Source of the DNA: Orientallactaga sibirica
Taxonomy: Eukaryota; Chordata; Mammalia; Rodentia; Dipodidae
Direction of reading: 5' to 3'
Length of the DNA: 64,000 nucleotides
Assembly: GCA_036365145.1 (NCBI GenBank)
Contig: JAEOAD010000034.1
Location: 23,054,001-23,118,000 of the forward strand
This document shows positions 56,008-64,000 of the stretch, piece by piece; the stretch's first letter is position 1; every line of letters begins with the position of its first letter. The notes beneath the pieces were generated by a model that made no database searches, was not told where the DNA came from, and was given only the letters and a program-made list of their open reading frames with translations. Position numbers and translations under genes: made by a program.

Positions 56008-59000
56008 ATACTTTTTAAAAATACTGATCCACTCTCACCCTTCTCCACCCCATCTCATCTGTAGGTGGGAAACACTGAGTCCAAGGGGAAGAGAGATTTG
56101 CTCTAGGCTTCACAAGCAGCAGCCTAGTTACTCTCAGGTGTGTTCCTGGGGAGAGGCCCTGGAGAAAGAGGGTGGGTCTCAGGAAGGCTGTGGGAGTCAG
56201 GCTGAAGCAAGCTTTAGAGGGTTAGGCAGATTGCTTAGCCGCCATTTTGTCTGGAAGCTATACCACTGAGCATTCTATGGCCTCCTCAATACCAGAGCCA
56301 TAAGCTTCTCTTTGCAATTGATAACCCTAACTCACAGGCCATACATGTCTAGCCTTCTCTACCTCTCCCCATCTCAAAATTTAGCAACTAAGGAGATAGT
56401 GAAAAATGGTAGACTGAGTCTAGGAGTTGGAGCAAGCAGTACCTGTGAATGGAGCTCTCTTGGGTCTCAGTACCTGCTGAGGGAAGCTGGCAGGAAGTAC
56501 TGTGAAGCTCTCACACAAAATGATGCAGTCAACATCTTTCCTACATCTATCGAAGGATTCCTCAAAAACTGTAATAAAACTGCCTCCCTGCTGGCTAGCT
56601 GCCAGTGCTGGAAAGTGCTATGCAGGCTGCTGGGGGAGAAAAATCATCAACCGTGGGTCCTGCAAGCTACATAACCAACCAGCCAGGCAAGATGTGCCCA
56701 CTGATTCAATAGTAGTGCAAAAATTGTGGGGTAACCAACTGCTCTCTGACTGAGGACTGTTCCATAGAAGGAAATTCATGCCCAGTATGGAAAAAATGAG
56801 TCAAAAGTCTATGGGTTTGGGAAAGTCAGAGGCCCTAGAGGGGAAAGTGCCACTGTTCTTTGGATAAATGGGAATGTTGTGCCCTTCAAGTTGCCTCTAA
56901 ATGTTTATGTTTATACCCATTAATTAGTGCTAGTGTCACTTTTGGTTAGAAGCTTCCTTCCTTTTTTTTTTTTTTTTTTTTTTTTTTGAGATAGGGTTTC
57001 ACTCTAGCCCAGGCTGACCTGGAATTCACTCTGTATTCTCAGGGTAGCCTCGAACTCACAGCAATCATCCTGCCTCTGCCTCCTGAGTGTTGGGATTAAA
57101 GGCATGTGCCACCACACCCAGTTCTTTTTGCAGATGGTGGTGACAGTTGGGGAGACCCAAGACTTATCAAGGTAAGAAGTGGCATGAGTACTCAGCACTG
57201 GATGGTCTCTGTCACACCTGCCAGGGCTCAGGAACATTGCAGAGGAGGTGGCAGAAAGTATCAGCACTAGTCTCACCAGACAAGTTCCCATGTGGAGATG
57301 GCTGTGGATACTGGGGAGTCTCAAAACTCAGCAAAGCACTGCAAAGAAGAGGCTATTGAGAGTTCAGCACTACATGTGACAGACAGAAGGGTCACAAAGA
57401 ATGAAGAGCCAGGGTGGGGAAGAGTACTGTGGGACACTATCCTGTGGACATGACGGGACTGGTGTATTCGTGACCTCCTCATGGAGGTCGCTACCTCCAT
57501 GAGACCTGCACAGTATTAGCCTGTCACCATGTTTTTTCTTTTTTAAAATATATTTATTTATTTAAGAGAGAGAAAGAGGCAGAAAGAGAGGGCGGGGGAG
57601 ACAGGGAGGAAGAGAACGAGCACACCAGGGCCTCTAGCCACTGCAAACGAACTCCAGATGCATGTGCTACCTTGTGCATCTGGCTTACGTGGGTCCTTTG
57701 ACTTTGCAGGCAAGTGCCTTAACCACTAAGCCATCTTTCCCGCCCCCCCATCACCATTTTTGACATAGATGATGGAGGAGAGGAGGAATCTTCAGAGTTT
57801 TATTAAAAATGCAGGTGCCTGGGCTTCCTCAGTTGCCTCCAACAAGCCATGCGCAGAGGTGCAGGAGGCAGACACACACTCTTAACACGACCATTCAGAG
57901 GATTCTGATTCTCCCTTCCTGTGTTACAATAACCTCATGGAAGGATACAGTCTAAGGCTTAGCATTCTGGTTCTGCCTCCTAGTTCTGCTAGGAAACAGC
58001 TGTGTGACCTTGAAGAAACCCTAAGCCTACCAGGCCTCAGTCTCCTCATCTGTAAAATGGGGACTGGACTCTAAGCAGCCTTTCCTTTAGCTTAGCCTCA
58101 CTTCCCAGGTCCCTGTGAATTTGGCACAGATGGGCTCCCAGTGTAAGCATCACTCCTGTGAAACCCTGTAAAGGAAAACAAAACAAAATAAAACCAGAGC
58201 GTCTCTGAGGGAAGTGAGGGACCTCATCCAGGCATGTCTCAATCCCTGTGTTCAGGCTTAGAAGCTGCAGCTTTGGGCCAGGTTATAGAGACCTGGAAAT
58301 AGAGCTGGTTGTTCTACTCAGCAAACACTCCTTTCTGTTCTCAAAGGGGTCTGATTTCTGTCACCCATCCCATCTTTGCCCACACTGAAGCCCAGCTCCC
58401 TGAAGACCTTAGACCTTCAGACAGAGAAGAATATATATTTTTTTAAAGCAGTAATAGTGCCAAACAAAGGAATCTCATTTTGAGTTCTACTATGAAGAGA
58501 TATCTCCTATTAGAATTTCAAAAAGAATATTGGTTGACAGGGAAAGATGTTCACAAGAGGGGCTGGAGAGATGGCTCAGCGAGTAAGAATACTTGCTGAG
58601 CAAGCAGGAAGACTTGATCCAGCTGGTAAAGCAGATGGTACGAATGGAATGTCTCCAGTGGCTAATTAATCACTCTGGGAGTTTCCACACCTGGTGTCTT
58701 TCTATCATAGTTGAGTCTGGGCCAGCTACTACCTCAGGAGCTCAAAACAGCCAACACCTTTTGCCATGGACCAGCACACCTATAGGCAGTACACTTCACT
58801 CCAGCAACACCCTCTTCTTGTGCAAGGAATGTATAGACTCTAGATGAGTAGAGATGAACGAGGGAAGTTCTGTTGTAAATCTTCACGGTATGAACTGCCT
58901 AGCAGGGGAGTAAGTGGATAATTCCGACGGGGTATCTGTAGTCAGAGGCAGGAGGCACACTGGAGAGCTGGGGAAGGAACAAACACCTAACTAGAACAGT

Positions 59001-60292
59001 TCAGAAGGTGGAGGAGGAGCAGAAGACCAGCTACAGTGTGTTCAAAGCTGCAAGTGTCCAGGGAGTGTGGGTTCCAGCTTCGTAGCAAGATGGTAGCAAG
59101 GCAGGAGTCCTGGAGGGACAAGCTCATACTTGTAGATCCCTCTGCCTTACCCACACCTTTCTATACTTTGGCTAAGGAAAGGATTCACATAAGCACGCCC
59201 CAACTTATGGGAAGAGACTGGAGGCTGCAGTTAGAGGTTGGGTTTTTGTGGTGAGATAAAAAAGGGCAGGGCCCCAATCATGTTCACACTTGGGATGAAT
59301 CTGGACCTCTGGCAGCCTATCTGTGCTTTATTCAGGGCAGTATCTTCACAGTGGAAGGACCTGGCCAAGGAAGGACCCATTTCTGGGGCCTGTTCTCTTA
59401 TCTGGGGTTACTTACACTTCGAGAAAAGCGCCTACATTTATTTATCAATCAAAAACTTCAGAAGGGGATGAAGGCCCAAGGGTTACCGGTCAACAGACTG
59501 GGGACATTTGTCGAGTGCTTTCCATCTGTTTCCCCTTTCAGAGAACCGGTAGGAGGTGGGGGTGGGCACTTAACTAACGGGTCTGTTATAGGCTTCCTAT
59601 CTTTTAGATACTGTGACGTCCTCCATGGGATGAAGAAAAGATAAGATTGCTTCAAGGAGCTGTCTTGTCACCTGTCATTCTCTCCATTCAAAATGAACCT
59701 TACCAGGCTCTGTTGGAAACAGTACTTTCAGATCCGAGTGTGGGAAAGGATGGGGAACTTCCCACCCGGGTTCTTGACGTGTCCTAGCGCAGCGACGTTC
59801 AGACTCCGTGCAGGAAGGATGGGGAAGTAGCTTGGATGTATTTTAAAGAATCGCACCAGGAACTTGACCAGGCTAGGCCGAGCCGGCCGCAGACTCCCCT
59901 CTCCCTGACAAGCTTTCTGGACTCCCCTAGGTCACACCTGCCCCACTCCCTTGCGGGCGCTGGCTATATCCTCGTCTGGGACCCCACCCCACACACACCC
60001 ACCCTGCTGTTCTCCGCGTCCACAATCCCCGGACAGCTCCACGGCTGGGGCCCACCTGGCTGACTTGACTCCCGGCAAGAGAAACAAATACTAATTTTAA
60101 AAAAACCCTCAAAGTCACTGCCAGCTTCACCTGCCGCGCCCAGCAACCCTAGTCCGGCTCAGACAATGTCGCTTTCACATCCCACTCACCAGCCCCGGGC
60201 CAGGGGCGACGAGGACCCTCGGGGGTAGTGCCAGGAGGTGCCGTCCCCAGCTGCCCACCCGTGTGTCCGCTTCCTCTCGGACTCACCCCCAT
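46824..60292 (-). CDS. SLC31A2: SLC31A2 (CTR2) copper transporter, complete, 4 coding exons
   Basis: CTR2 is a small membrane protein of late endosomes and lysosomes that acts in copper handling, partly by affecting CTR1 (family knowledge). Joined on the - strand: 60292-60287, 53196-53130, 48780-48591, 46992-46824; 432 bases, 143 residues plus stop, the same length as human CTR2. Residues 3-25 are MHFIFSDEAVLLFDFWSVHS and on; the first membrane segment is about 25-45 (MALSVLVVLLLAVLYEGIKV). A loop follows, with a variable polar part. The second segment carries the family MxxxM (Met111, Met115), and the third has Gly124, Gly128 and Gly132 as GxxxG repeats. The Met-rich N-terminus of CTR1 is absent, as expected for CTR2. 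All three splice phases fit. The last residues (LLHMV) differ from the human end I remember. It lies convergent to FKBP15. Confidence 0.96.
47290..47420 (-). mobile_element. MIR relic
   Basis: TTTCCTCATCAGTAAAACAG in a context like the reverse MIR core. Confidence 0.5.
47560..48230 (+). mobile_element. L1 3' UTR
   Basis: GTAAGAGCCAGAGGAAGGGG, TATTCATGAACTCACACCAG, CCAGTAAATGAACCCCTGTC and GTGGGCCACA occur in the order known from rodent L1 3' UTRs; ends near a TA-rich run (48183-48222). Lies in SLC31A2 intron 3, antisense to the gene. Confidence 0.7.
48231..48590. other. SLC31A2 intron next to exon 3
   Basis: Unique-looking. The long - strand open frame covering it is only a run-on from exon 3. 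Confidence 0.5.
48591..48780 (-). CDS. SLC31A2: SLC31A2 coding exon 3
   Basis: 190 bases, phase 1 to 2, encoding the first membrane segment MALSVLVVLLLAVLYEGIKV and the cytosolic loop to LVSRSRL. The acceptor is CTGTTCACAG and the donor GTATGC. The frame reads on into the intron past the donor, which makes a false 226-residue open frame. Confidence 0.95.
49033..49178 (+). mobile_element. old B1-like SINE
   Basis: Diverged forward copy with TTCAGGAGGCTGAGGTAG. Confidence 0.62.
49186..49262 (+). mobile_element. ID-like SINE
   Basis: GGTCTGGGTATATAGCTCAT and CTAGGTTGAATTCC, a tRNA-like head without a body. Confidence 0.62.
49263..49617. other. SLC31A2 intron, no repeat recognised
   Basis: Unique-looking sequence. 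Confidence 0.5.
49618..49795 (+). mobile_element. B2/B3-like SINE
   Basis: GGGGCTGGGAGATGGTTCTG head and CACACACACATGC end. Confidence 0.62.
50054..50414 (+). repeat. 5' LTR, slightly truncated
   Basis: 361 bases matching 51640-52032 except for a missing start and short gaps; contains AATAAATAATATCCC and ends GTCTGCTACA. Confidence 0.86.
51640..52032 (+). repeat. 3' LTR
   Basis: 393 bases, TGTGGTAG to GCTACA, with its own AATAAA near 51958. Confidence 0.87.
52208..52328 (+). mobile_element. old B1-like SINE
   Basis: Forward B1 with TGCAATCTCAGCATTTATAA. Confidence 0.65.
52329..52585 (+). mobile_element. chimeric B2/B1 SINE, copy 1
   Basis: B2 head (GGGCTAGAGAGATGCCTCAG), a fragment like reverse B2 (GGGTATTAGGGAATCG), forward B2 middle, and at about 52494 a jump into a B1 body (GTGCCTTTAATCCCAGCAC) that runs to its A-rich end. 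Confidence 0.78.
52586..53129. other. SLC31A2 intron 2, exon-proximal part
   Basis: Starts with a short AAGG-rich run (52590-52640), then unique-looking up to exon 2. Confidence 0.5.
53130..53196 (-). CDS. SLC31A2: SLC31A2 coding exon 2
   Basis: 67 bases, phase 0 to 1, encoding MHFIFSDEAVLLFDFWSVHS then PA. The acceptor is CTCTTTCAG and the donor GTAAGA. It begins with an ATG that could serve as an alternative start two codons in. Twin SINE chimeras sit on both sides of it. Confidence 0.95.
53197..53606. other. SLC31A2 intron 1, exon-proximal part
   Basis: Unique-looking; several overlapping open frames but none with a family look. Confidence 0.5.
53607..53761 (+). mobile_element. chimeric B2/B1 SINE, copy 2 (both ends cut)
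   Basis: Matches 52373-52535 along its length, including the reverse/forward B2 junction and the B2-to-B1 jump (CTCTGCCTTTAATCCCAGC). Confidence 0.78.
53985..54120 (+). mobile_element. MIR relic
   Basis: CTCATTTCACAGGAAGGAAA, then AGCCTCAGAAAAGTAATTTG, in the order of the MIR core. Confidence 0.6.
54355..54565 (+). mobile_element. B2-like SINE
   Basis: AGAATACTCAAAGGGCA (54338) and AGAATACTCGAAGGGCA (54566) are the target duplication. Confidence 0.92.
54737..54877 (+). mobile_element. old B1-like SINE
   Basis: Forward monomer with TCCCAGCTACTTGACGCTG. Confidence 0.65.
54885..55082 (-). mobile_element. B2-like SINE
   Basis: TCTCAAAATTTACTT before and TCTCAAAATTTATTT after; reverse body with AAGCCAGTTCTCCAGCC end. 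Confidence 0.9.
55104..55248 (+). mobile_element. B1-like SINE
   Basis: Forward B1 from GCCAGGCATGGTGGCAC to a short C-run. Confidence 0.86.
55262..55381 (-). mobile_element. partial B2-like SINE
   Basis: Reverse tail side with a GA run of about 34 bases; stops at CTCCAGATACAT where a B1 begins, and the rest is missing. Confidence 0.8.
55383..55530 (-). mobile_element. B1-like SINE
   Basis: Reverse B1 ending CCACCATGCCCAGCT. Confidence 0.87.
55556..55635 (+). mobile_element. ID-like SINE
   Basis: GGCTAGAGATATAGTTCAGT head, tRNA-like, A-tail. Confidence 0.68.
55638..55790 (+). mobile_element. B2-like SINE, shortened
   Basis: GGGCTGGGGAAATGGCTCGG head, missing part of the middle, AATTAAATTAAT tail. 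Confidence 0.72.
55794..56010 (+). mobile_element. B2-like SINE with long (AAAT)n tail
   Basis: GGGTTGGAGAGATGGCTTAG head; tail of about eleven AAAT units at 55965-56010. Confidence 0.92.
56011..56840. other. SLC31A2 intron 1, no repeat recognised
   Basis: Unique-looking. The 120-residue open frame at 56312-56674 has no start context or family look that I recognise. Confidence 0.45.
56841..57539 (+). mobile_element. L1 3' UTR, split by a B1
   Basis: Same order of blocks as 47560-48230 (CACTTTTGGTTAGAAGCTTC, CAGATGGTGGTGACAG, AGTACTGTGGGACACTATCC). A B1 sits at 56960-57122 and a B2 follows at 57540. Confidence 0.65.
56960..57122 (-). mobile_element. B1-like SINE inside an L1 3' UTR
   Basis: T-run and full reverse B1 ending CACCACACCCAG. 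Confidence 0.9.
57540..57748 (-). mobile_element. B2-like SINE
   Basis: Reverse copy; TCACCATGTTTTTT before and TCACCATTTTT after mark the target. Confidence 0.87.
57960..58080 (-). mobile_element. MIR relic
   Basis: GCTGTGTGACCTTGAAGAAA and CTCCTCATCTGTAAAATGGG are the reverse MIR core. Confidence 0.7.
58081..58556. other. SLC31A2 intron 1, no repeat recognised
   Basis: Unique-looking sequence. Confidence 0.5.
58559..58625 (+). mobile_element. partial B2/B3-like SINE head
   Basis: GGGCTGGAGAGATGGCTCAG only; the following bases do not fit the family body well. Confidence 0.6.
58626..60194. other. SLC31A2 intron 1, promoter-proximal part
   Basis: Unique-looking, GC rising toward 60 kb; some open frames but no family look. 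Intronic enhancer activity is possible but nothing in the sequence shows it. Confidence 0.45.
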
Positions 60293-60545
60293 GGCGAGCT
60301 CGCCGGGACCGCGTCTGTCCGCTCGGGGCTCGGACTGCGTCTGCAGCCGCAGCGTCCGCGACTCCGGCCGCGAGGATCACGTGGTCCGGGCGAGGCGGCG
60401 CGCGGGCGCCTGGGAGTTGTGGTCCTTACGGGTGTCCCCGACCCCACGGCCCAGGCCACGCCCCTTGCGCTGGACCTTCTCACCCACCCGGAGTGGGTAT
60501 GTGCCCTGGTGCGGGGATCTGCGGAGTGCCGAGCGAGGCGGATCG
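60195..60545 (-). promoter_or_regulatory. CpG-rich promoter and first exon region of SLC31A2
   Basis: Dense CpG and high GC, in sharp contrast to the AT-rich, repeat-filled flanks, surrounding the start codon at 60292. The palindrome CACGTG at 60378-60383 sits in GATCACGTGGTC, an E-box. I see no TATA box at an obvious spacing. The start site is not fixed. Confidence 0.8.
60287..60292 (-). CDS. SLC31A2: SLC31A2 coding exon 1 (start codon plus one codon)
   Basis: Only ATG GGG is coding, followed by the donor GTGAGT at 60286-60281. The start has a good context (CTCGCCATGG). Phase 0 joins it to ATGCAT of exon 2, giving MGMHFIF, against MAMHFIF remembered for human. The 5' UTR part of this exon runs upward into the CpG-rich stretch; its start cannot be read from the sequence. 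Confidence 0.88.
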
Positions 60546-60894
60546 TGCCGGACTGTTTCATCCCTTACTGCTTTGCACTTGACTTTGCCTTGGTAATTAC
60601 CATAAAATTGTTTATTGCTCGTTGTCATAAACCAGGCGAAGCTGTGAACACATGCTGAGTTGAAAACGGGAGAGCTCATCCTAGGGACATCTTAGTAACA
60701 AATTAAGATGACCTGAAGTCAATGACCGCGCAGACTTCCTCTGTCACCACTCTTCTTAAAAATTATCTTCTCCCATCTGATAAGCAAAAATCAATACACA
60801 GTTGTAATTTTCTTTCTCTTTTCTTTCTGGTGTGCATGCTCGCTATGATTGTATTTATGTTATTACACAATACTTTGGTTTTCCTGCATGGACA
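60546..60894. other. upstream of SLC31A2, no repeat recognised
   Basis: GC falls quickly past the CpG-rich stretch; no second gene start is seen on the + strand. Confidence 0.5.
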
Positions 60895-61015
60895 TAGTTT
60901 GGATCTCAGAACCAAAGAAATTTATTTCCCACAGTTCTGGAGGCTGGAAGTCCAAGATTAAGGTAGCAGAGAATTTATCTCTCCAGACTGCTATCTCCCC
61001 ACCATATTCTAACAT
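60895..61015 (-). mobile_element. old MaLR (MLT1/MST-like) LTR relic
   Basis: CACAGTTCTGGAGGCTGGAA and GTCCAAGATTAAGG are common to old mammalian MaLR LTRs. Confidence 0.45.
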
Positions 61016-61068
61016 TGTAGGAATCTGTATTTTTAAAATATTTTGGGGTTTTTGGTTAATTTTTCGTT

Positions 61069-61242
61069 TTTTTTTTCTTTTTTTCTTTTTTTTTCTTTTT
61101 CTTTTTCAAGGTAGGGTCACTGTAGCCCAGGCTGACCTGGAATTCACTATGTAATCTCAGGGTGGCCTCGAACTCATGGCGATCCTCCTACCTTTGCCTC
61201 CCGAATGCTGGGATTAAAGGTGTGTGCCACCACGCCTGGCTA
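61069..61242 (-). mobile_element. B1-like SINE
   Basis: CTTTTT-rich start, full reverse B1 ending CACCACGCCTGGCT. Confidence 0.9.
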
Positions 61243-61432
61243 TTTTAAAATATTTATTATTTATTTATTTGCAAGCAGAGACAGAGAAGCCAGGGCTTCT
61301 AGCCACTGCAAACGAACTCCAGATGCATGAGCCACTTTGTGCATCTGGCTTTAGGTATAAGGGAAATGAACCCTGATCATTAGGCTTTGCAGACAAGTCC
61401 CTTAACTGCCAAGCCATCTCTCAAGTCTCAGA
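61243..61432 (-). mobile_element. B2-like SINE
   Basis: Reverse copy with a shortened GA run, ending AAGCCATCTCTCAAGTC. Confidence 0.86.
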
Positions 61433-61537
61433 AATCTGTCTTTTATTTTATTACTTAGTTAGTAAACTTTTTCTCTTATTGATATTTTCATTTTTCTGTA
61501 CCACCTTTCTATTTCTAGTTTTTATTGAGGACTTTTT

Positions 61538-61687
61538 TTTTTTTTTTTTATTTAAGGCAAGGTCTCACACTAGCCCTGGCTGACCTGAAACTCACTTGGT
61601 AGCCCAGGCTGCCAAACATTGAATTCACTTCCATCCTCCTATCTCACAGAGTGCAAGGATTAAAGGCATGCTCCACCACACCTGGCT
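61538..61687 (-). mobile_element. old B1-like SINE
   Basis: TATTGAGGACTTTT before and TATTGGGGACTTTT after; reverse B1 with a small internal extension. Confidence 0.8.
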
Positions 61688-61771
61688 TTATTGGGGACTT
61701 TTGTCTGGTGTGGGGATGAGGGACTTTTAACACTACTTACTTTTTATACATGTTTAGTTTTCTTTGCCAGC

Positions 61772-62214
61772 TGTGGTGGTTTGAATCAGATGTCTCCCAT
61801 AAACTCATGTGTTCGAAATGCTACATCCCCAGCGGATGGCAATTTGGGAGGTAGAGCCTGGCTGGAGGAGAAGTGTTGTTGGAGGCTGGCTTAGGGGTGT
61901 TATAACCAGCAGCAGGAATGTTTTCCACTGGCTGTGGCAGAGGTAATGCCCAACTTGAAGCTTCCCCTGGTGACTGTAAGCCAAAATAAAACTTTCCTCC
62001 CATCAGCTGCTTTTTTTTTTCCAAGGTAGGGTCTCACTCTGGCTCAAGCTAACCTGAAATTTACTATATGTTCCCAGGCTGGTCTCGAACTCACAGCGAT
62101 CCTCCTACCTCTGCTTCCCAAGTGCTGGGATTAAAGGCATGCACCACCATGCCCAGCTTATCAGCTGCTTTTTGTTGGGTACTTTGCCCCAGAAAAGAGA
62201 AGGTAACTACAACA
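61772..62214 (+). mobile_element. solo LTR (MaLR type) with a B1 inside
   Basis: TGTGGTGGTTTGAATCAG at the start and CTACAACA at the end; homologous in layout to the LTRs at 21934 (CATAAACTCATGTGTTCG, AAGCCAAAATAAAAC). No second LTR or inner part is next to it. Confidence 0.78.
62016..62160 (-). mobile_element. B1-like SINE inside the solo LTR
   Basis: Exact 13-base duplication TCAGCTGCTTTTT at 62003-62015 and 62161-62173. Confidence 0.95.
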
Positions 62215-62219
62215 CCCAC

Positions 62220-62578
62220 TGTAACAGACAGCTTCAGGTTTGCTGAGATGAACTTCCAGACCAGGCACAGTTATGGAGGATGGGATTTATTTATTAAAGC
62301 TTACAGATCCAGGGGAAGTTCCATAATGGCAGAAGAAGCTGGCCTGCCTTCACAGGGCCAAACAGAGAAAAATCCACAAGCCAAAAGCTACATAGCACAG
62401 CATACCTCAGGAACTCCAGCTAGGTACACTTTGTATATCTTTAGATTGAAATCTCAAACCCACCACCATGCCTTAAGATCAGCCCAGTGACATTGCCTCC
62501 ATCCAAGTGGATGTAGATGTAAACAACAAACTAATAAAACACTGACTATATTGGGGATCATCTATTCAAACTACCACA
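62220..62578 (-). repeat. 3' LTR of the window-end element
   Basis: 359 bases; on - from TGTGGTAGTTTGAATAGATG to CTGTTACA, with AATAAATAAATCCC inside. Confidence 0.86.
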
Positions 62579-63759
62579 TTCTGTCCCTGGCCCCCAACAG
62601 ATTTCTAACTATCACACATTGTAAATTGTATTCAGTCCAGTTTCAAAGGTCTCCATGGTCTTGACCAACTTAAGATAGTCCTGTAAAGTCAAACAAGTTA
62701 AATACTTTTAACATATAAAGGCACAGAATAAACATTTTTAACTGGTATAAGGCATAGCAAGGAAAGACTAGAACAATGCAAACTCAGCCACCATCAGCAA
62801 TCATCAAACTTCTGCAGTTCAAGTTCAATATAACCTGAGACTGACAGTCTCCAGGTTTTCCAATTCTGCCCCTCCAGCTGGGCAGAGTAGCCAGGGAACA
62901 TTTCCTTCCCAGGCCAGCAGTACACTCCATGGTAGCCCTTGCACAGTCCTGGTATATCCAAAACATCTTCAGGTATCCATGCAAACCACGGTCCATCTTC
63001 CAAAGGCTCTCAGCCTATAAGGGCATCACACCCTACCTTAGGCCACATCTCAGCAGCTCCTGGAACCGTGTGCAATTCATGACCACTCCATGCATTTTTC
63101 ATGCTTCCAAAACTAATACCAGGTATGCAGGACACAGCCATATTCTTAATCCAGGGATGAAATAAATTATAGCCTTGAAAATCAGGTTCCTTCTCCAGTC
63201 AACTCTTTCCAAAAGAGTTTGCATTTCTATCATAGTCTTTCCTCAGGCACCTTCTCCATTGTTTTAATGTAAAGCAGTTGGGCCACCTTCCTTAAGATTG
63301 CTAATGTGTTTGACAATAACAGCTCCAGTAACCCAAAACCAGTCTTAGTGCCTCTAATTTCAACTTGCTTGAGGTTTTCCAACTTAAAATCTTAAATCTC
63401 TCAGTCCAATATCTTTAGCCAAGCACAAAGGTCCATTACAAATTTAACCTTGATCAAACTCTCTGGGCCTGGGCAGCAGGACACAGCCACCTCTTATGCC
63501 AGAAGCCCAGTTCCAACAAAGTCCTCTGCAGTCTTTTCTTCCCCTTAGAAAGCTCATAAGCCAAGCCTCCAAGTTCAATACTGTCTGCATTTAGCATTCT
63601 CAAACTCTCATCAGAATAGTCCATAAAACTGGCTTATCACTCCAGAAGGCATCTTCAGTTGCAAGCACCAAGTCCATGCCTGTTCCTCCAAAACAAAGGT
63701 TCCAAAAGATGAAAATCCATATGGTTAGGTTCATCTCACCCCACTTCTGGTACCACTTC

Positions 63760-64000
63760 TGTAACAGACAGCTTCAGCTGAGATGAACTTCCAGACCAGG
63801 CACAGTTATGGGGGAAGGGATTTATTTATTGAAGTTTACAGATCCAGGGGAAGTTCCATAACGGCAGAAGAAGCTGGCCTGCCTTTACAGAACCAAACAA
63901 AGAGAAAGAAGCCAAAAGCCACGCAGCACAGCATACCTCAGGAACTCCAGCTAGGCACACTTTGTATATCTTTAGATTGAAATCTCAAACCCACCACCAC
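63760..64000 (-). repeat. 5' LTR of the window-end element (cut)
   Basis: 241 bases seen, matching the first part of 62220-62578 with a small deletion near GCTTCAGCTGAG. Confidence 0.85.

Larger units (their letters stand above)
62220..64000 (-). mobile_element. MaLR-type LTR element, runs off the window
   Basis: LTR at 62220-62578, inner part 62579-63759, second LTR from 63760 cut by the window end. On -, the inner part starts with GTGGTACCAGAAGTGGGG. Its inner part is clearly homologous to 50415-51639, and its LTRs are related to those at 50054 and 51640. No coding frame of a retrovirus. Confidence 0.87.

Noticed and set aside
60228..60679. several overlapping open frames of 90-130 residues
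   Set aside because: They come from the GC-rich promoter, where stop codons are rare; overlapping frames on both strands and low-complexity Arg/Pro/Ser content.
60546..64000. possible second gene sharing the SLC31A2 promoter in the opposite direction
   Set aside because: No exon with a donor and family-like protein is seen on + after 60300; the stretch fills quickly with repeats.

Overview
This is a piece of a mammalian nuclear genome, almost certainly rodent. The coding part is split into short exons with GT/AG borders. The rest is dominated by B1-like (7SL-derived), B2-like (tRNA-derived) and B4/ID-type SINEs, with MaLR-type LTR elements, L1 3' ends and old MIR relics. The B2-like family has a GGCTGGAGAGATGGCTTAG head and an (AAAT)n tail. 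Together with the B1 variant, it fits a dipodid (jerboa-like) rodent better than mouse or rat; that species call comes from memory of repeat families and is moderate confidence.

Two protein-coding genes lie tail to tail. FKBP15 (WAFL, FK506-binding protein 15) is on the + strand. Its 5' part, including the FKBP domain, lies outside the window; 17 coding exons from 1098 to 42473 give the last 854 residues with every splice phase consistent. SLC31A2 (CTR2, low-affinity copper transporter) is on the - strand and complete: 4 coding exons between 60292 and 46824 encode 143 residues. Its promoter is a CpG-rich stretch at about 60195-60545. The two poly(A) signals (42997 on +, 45587 on -) are about 2.6 kb apart. 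Both proteins are tied to the endosomal system, but the sequence shows nothing that links them functionally beyond the shared locus.

Layout: 1-42.4 kb is FKBP15 introns and exons with very heavy SINE load; 42.5-45.6 kb is the FKBP15 3' UTR and the convergent gap; 45.6-60.5 kb is SLC31A2 with its introns; 60.5-64 kb is upstream repeat sequence (B1, B2, a solo LTR, and an LTR element cut by the window edge).

I see no new gene system. The points worth attention are structural. They include a perfect 18-bp inverted repeat that replaced part of a SINE, a twin B2/B1 chimera on both sides of SLC31A2 exon 2, and CTCF-like motifs carried by a long B2 subfamily. There are also two MaLR elements each inserted inside an antisense B2 copy, repeated SINE insertion into the same target site, and a competing splice acceptor in FKBP15 that would shift the frame. 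SINE borders are read by eye and good to a few bases at best; exon borders are exact by phase.
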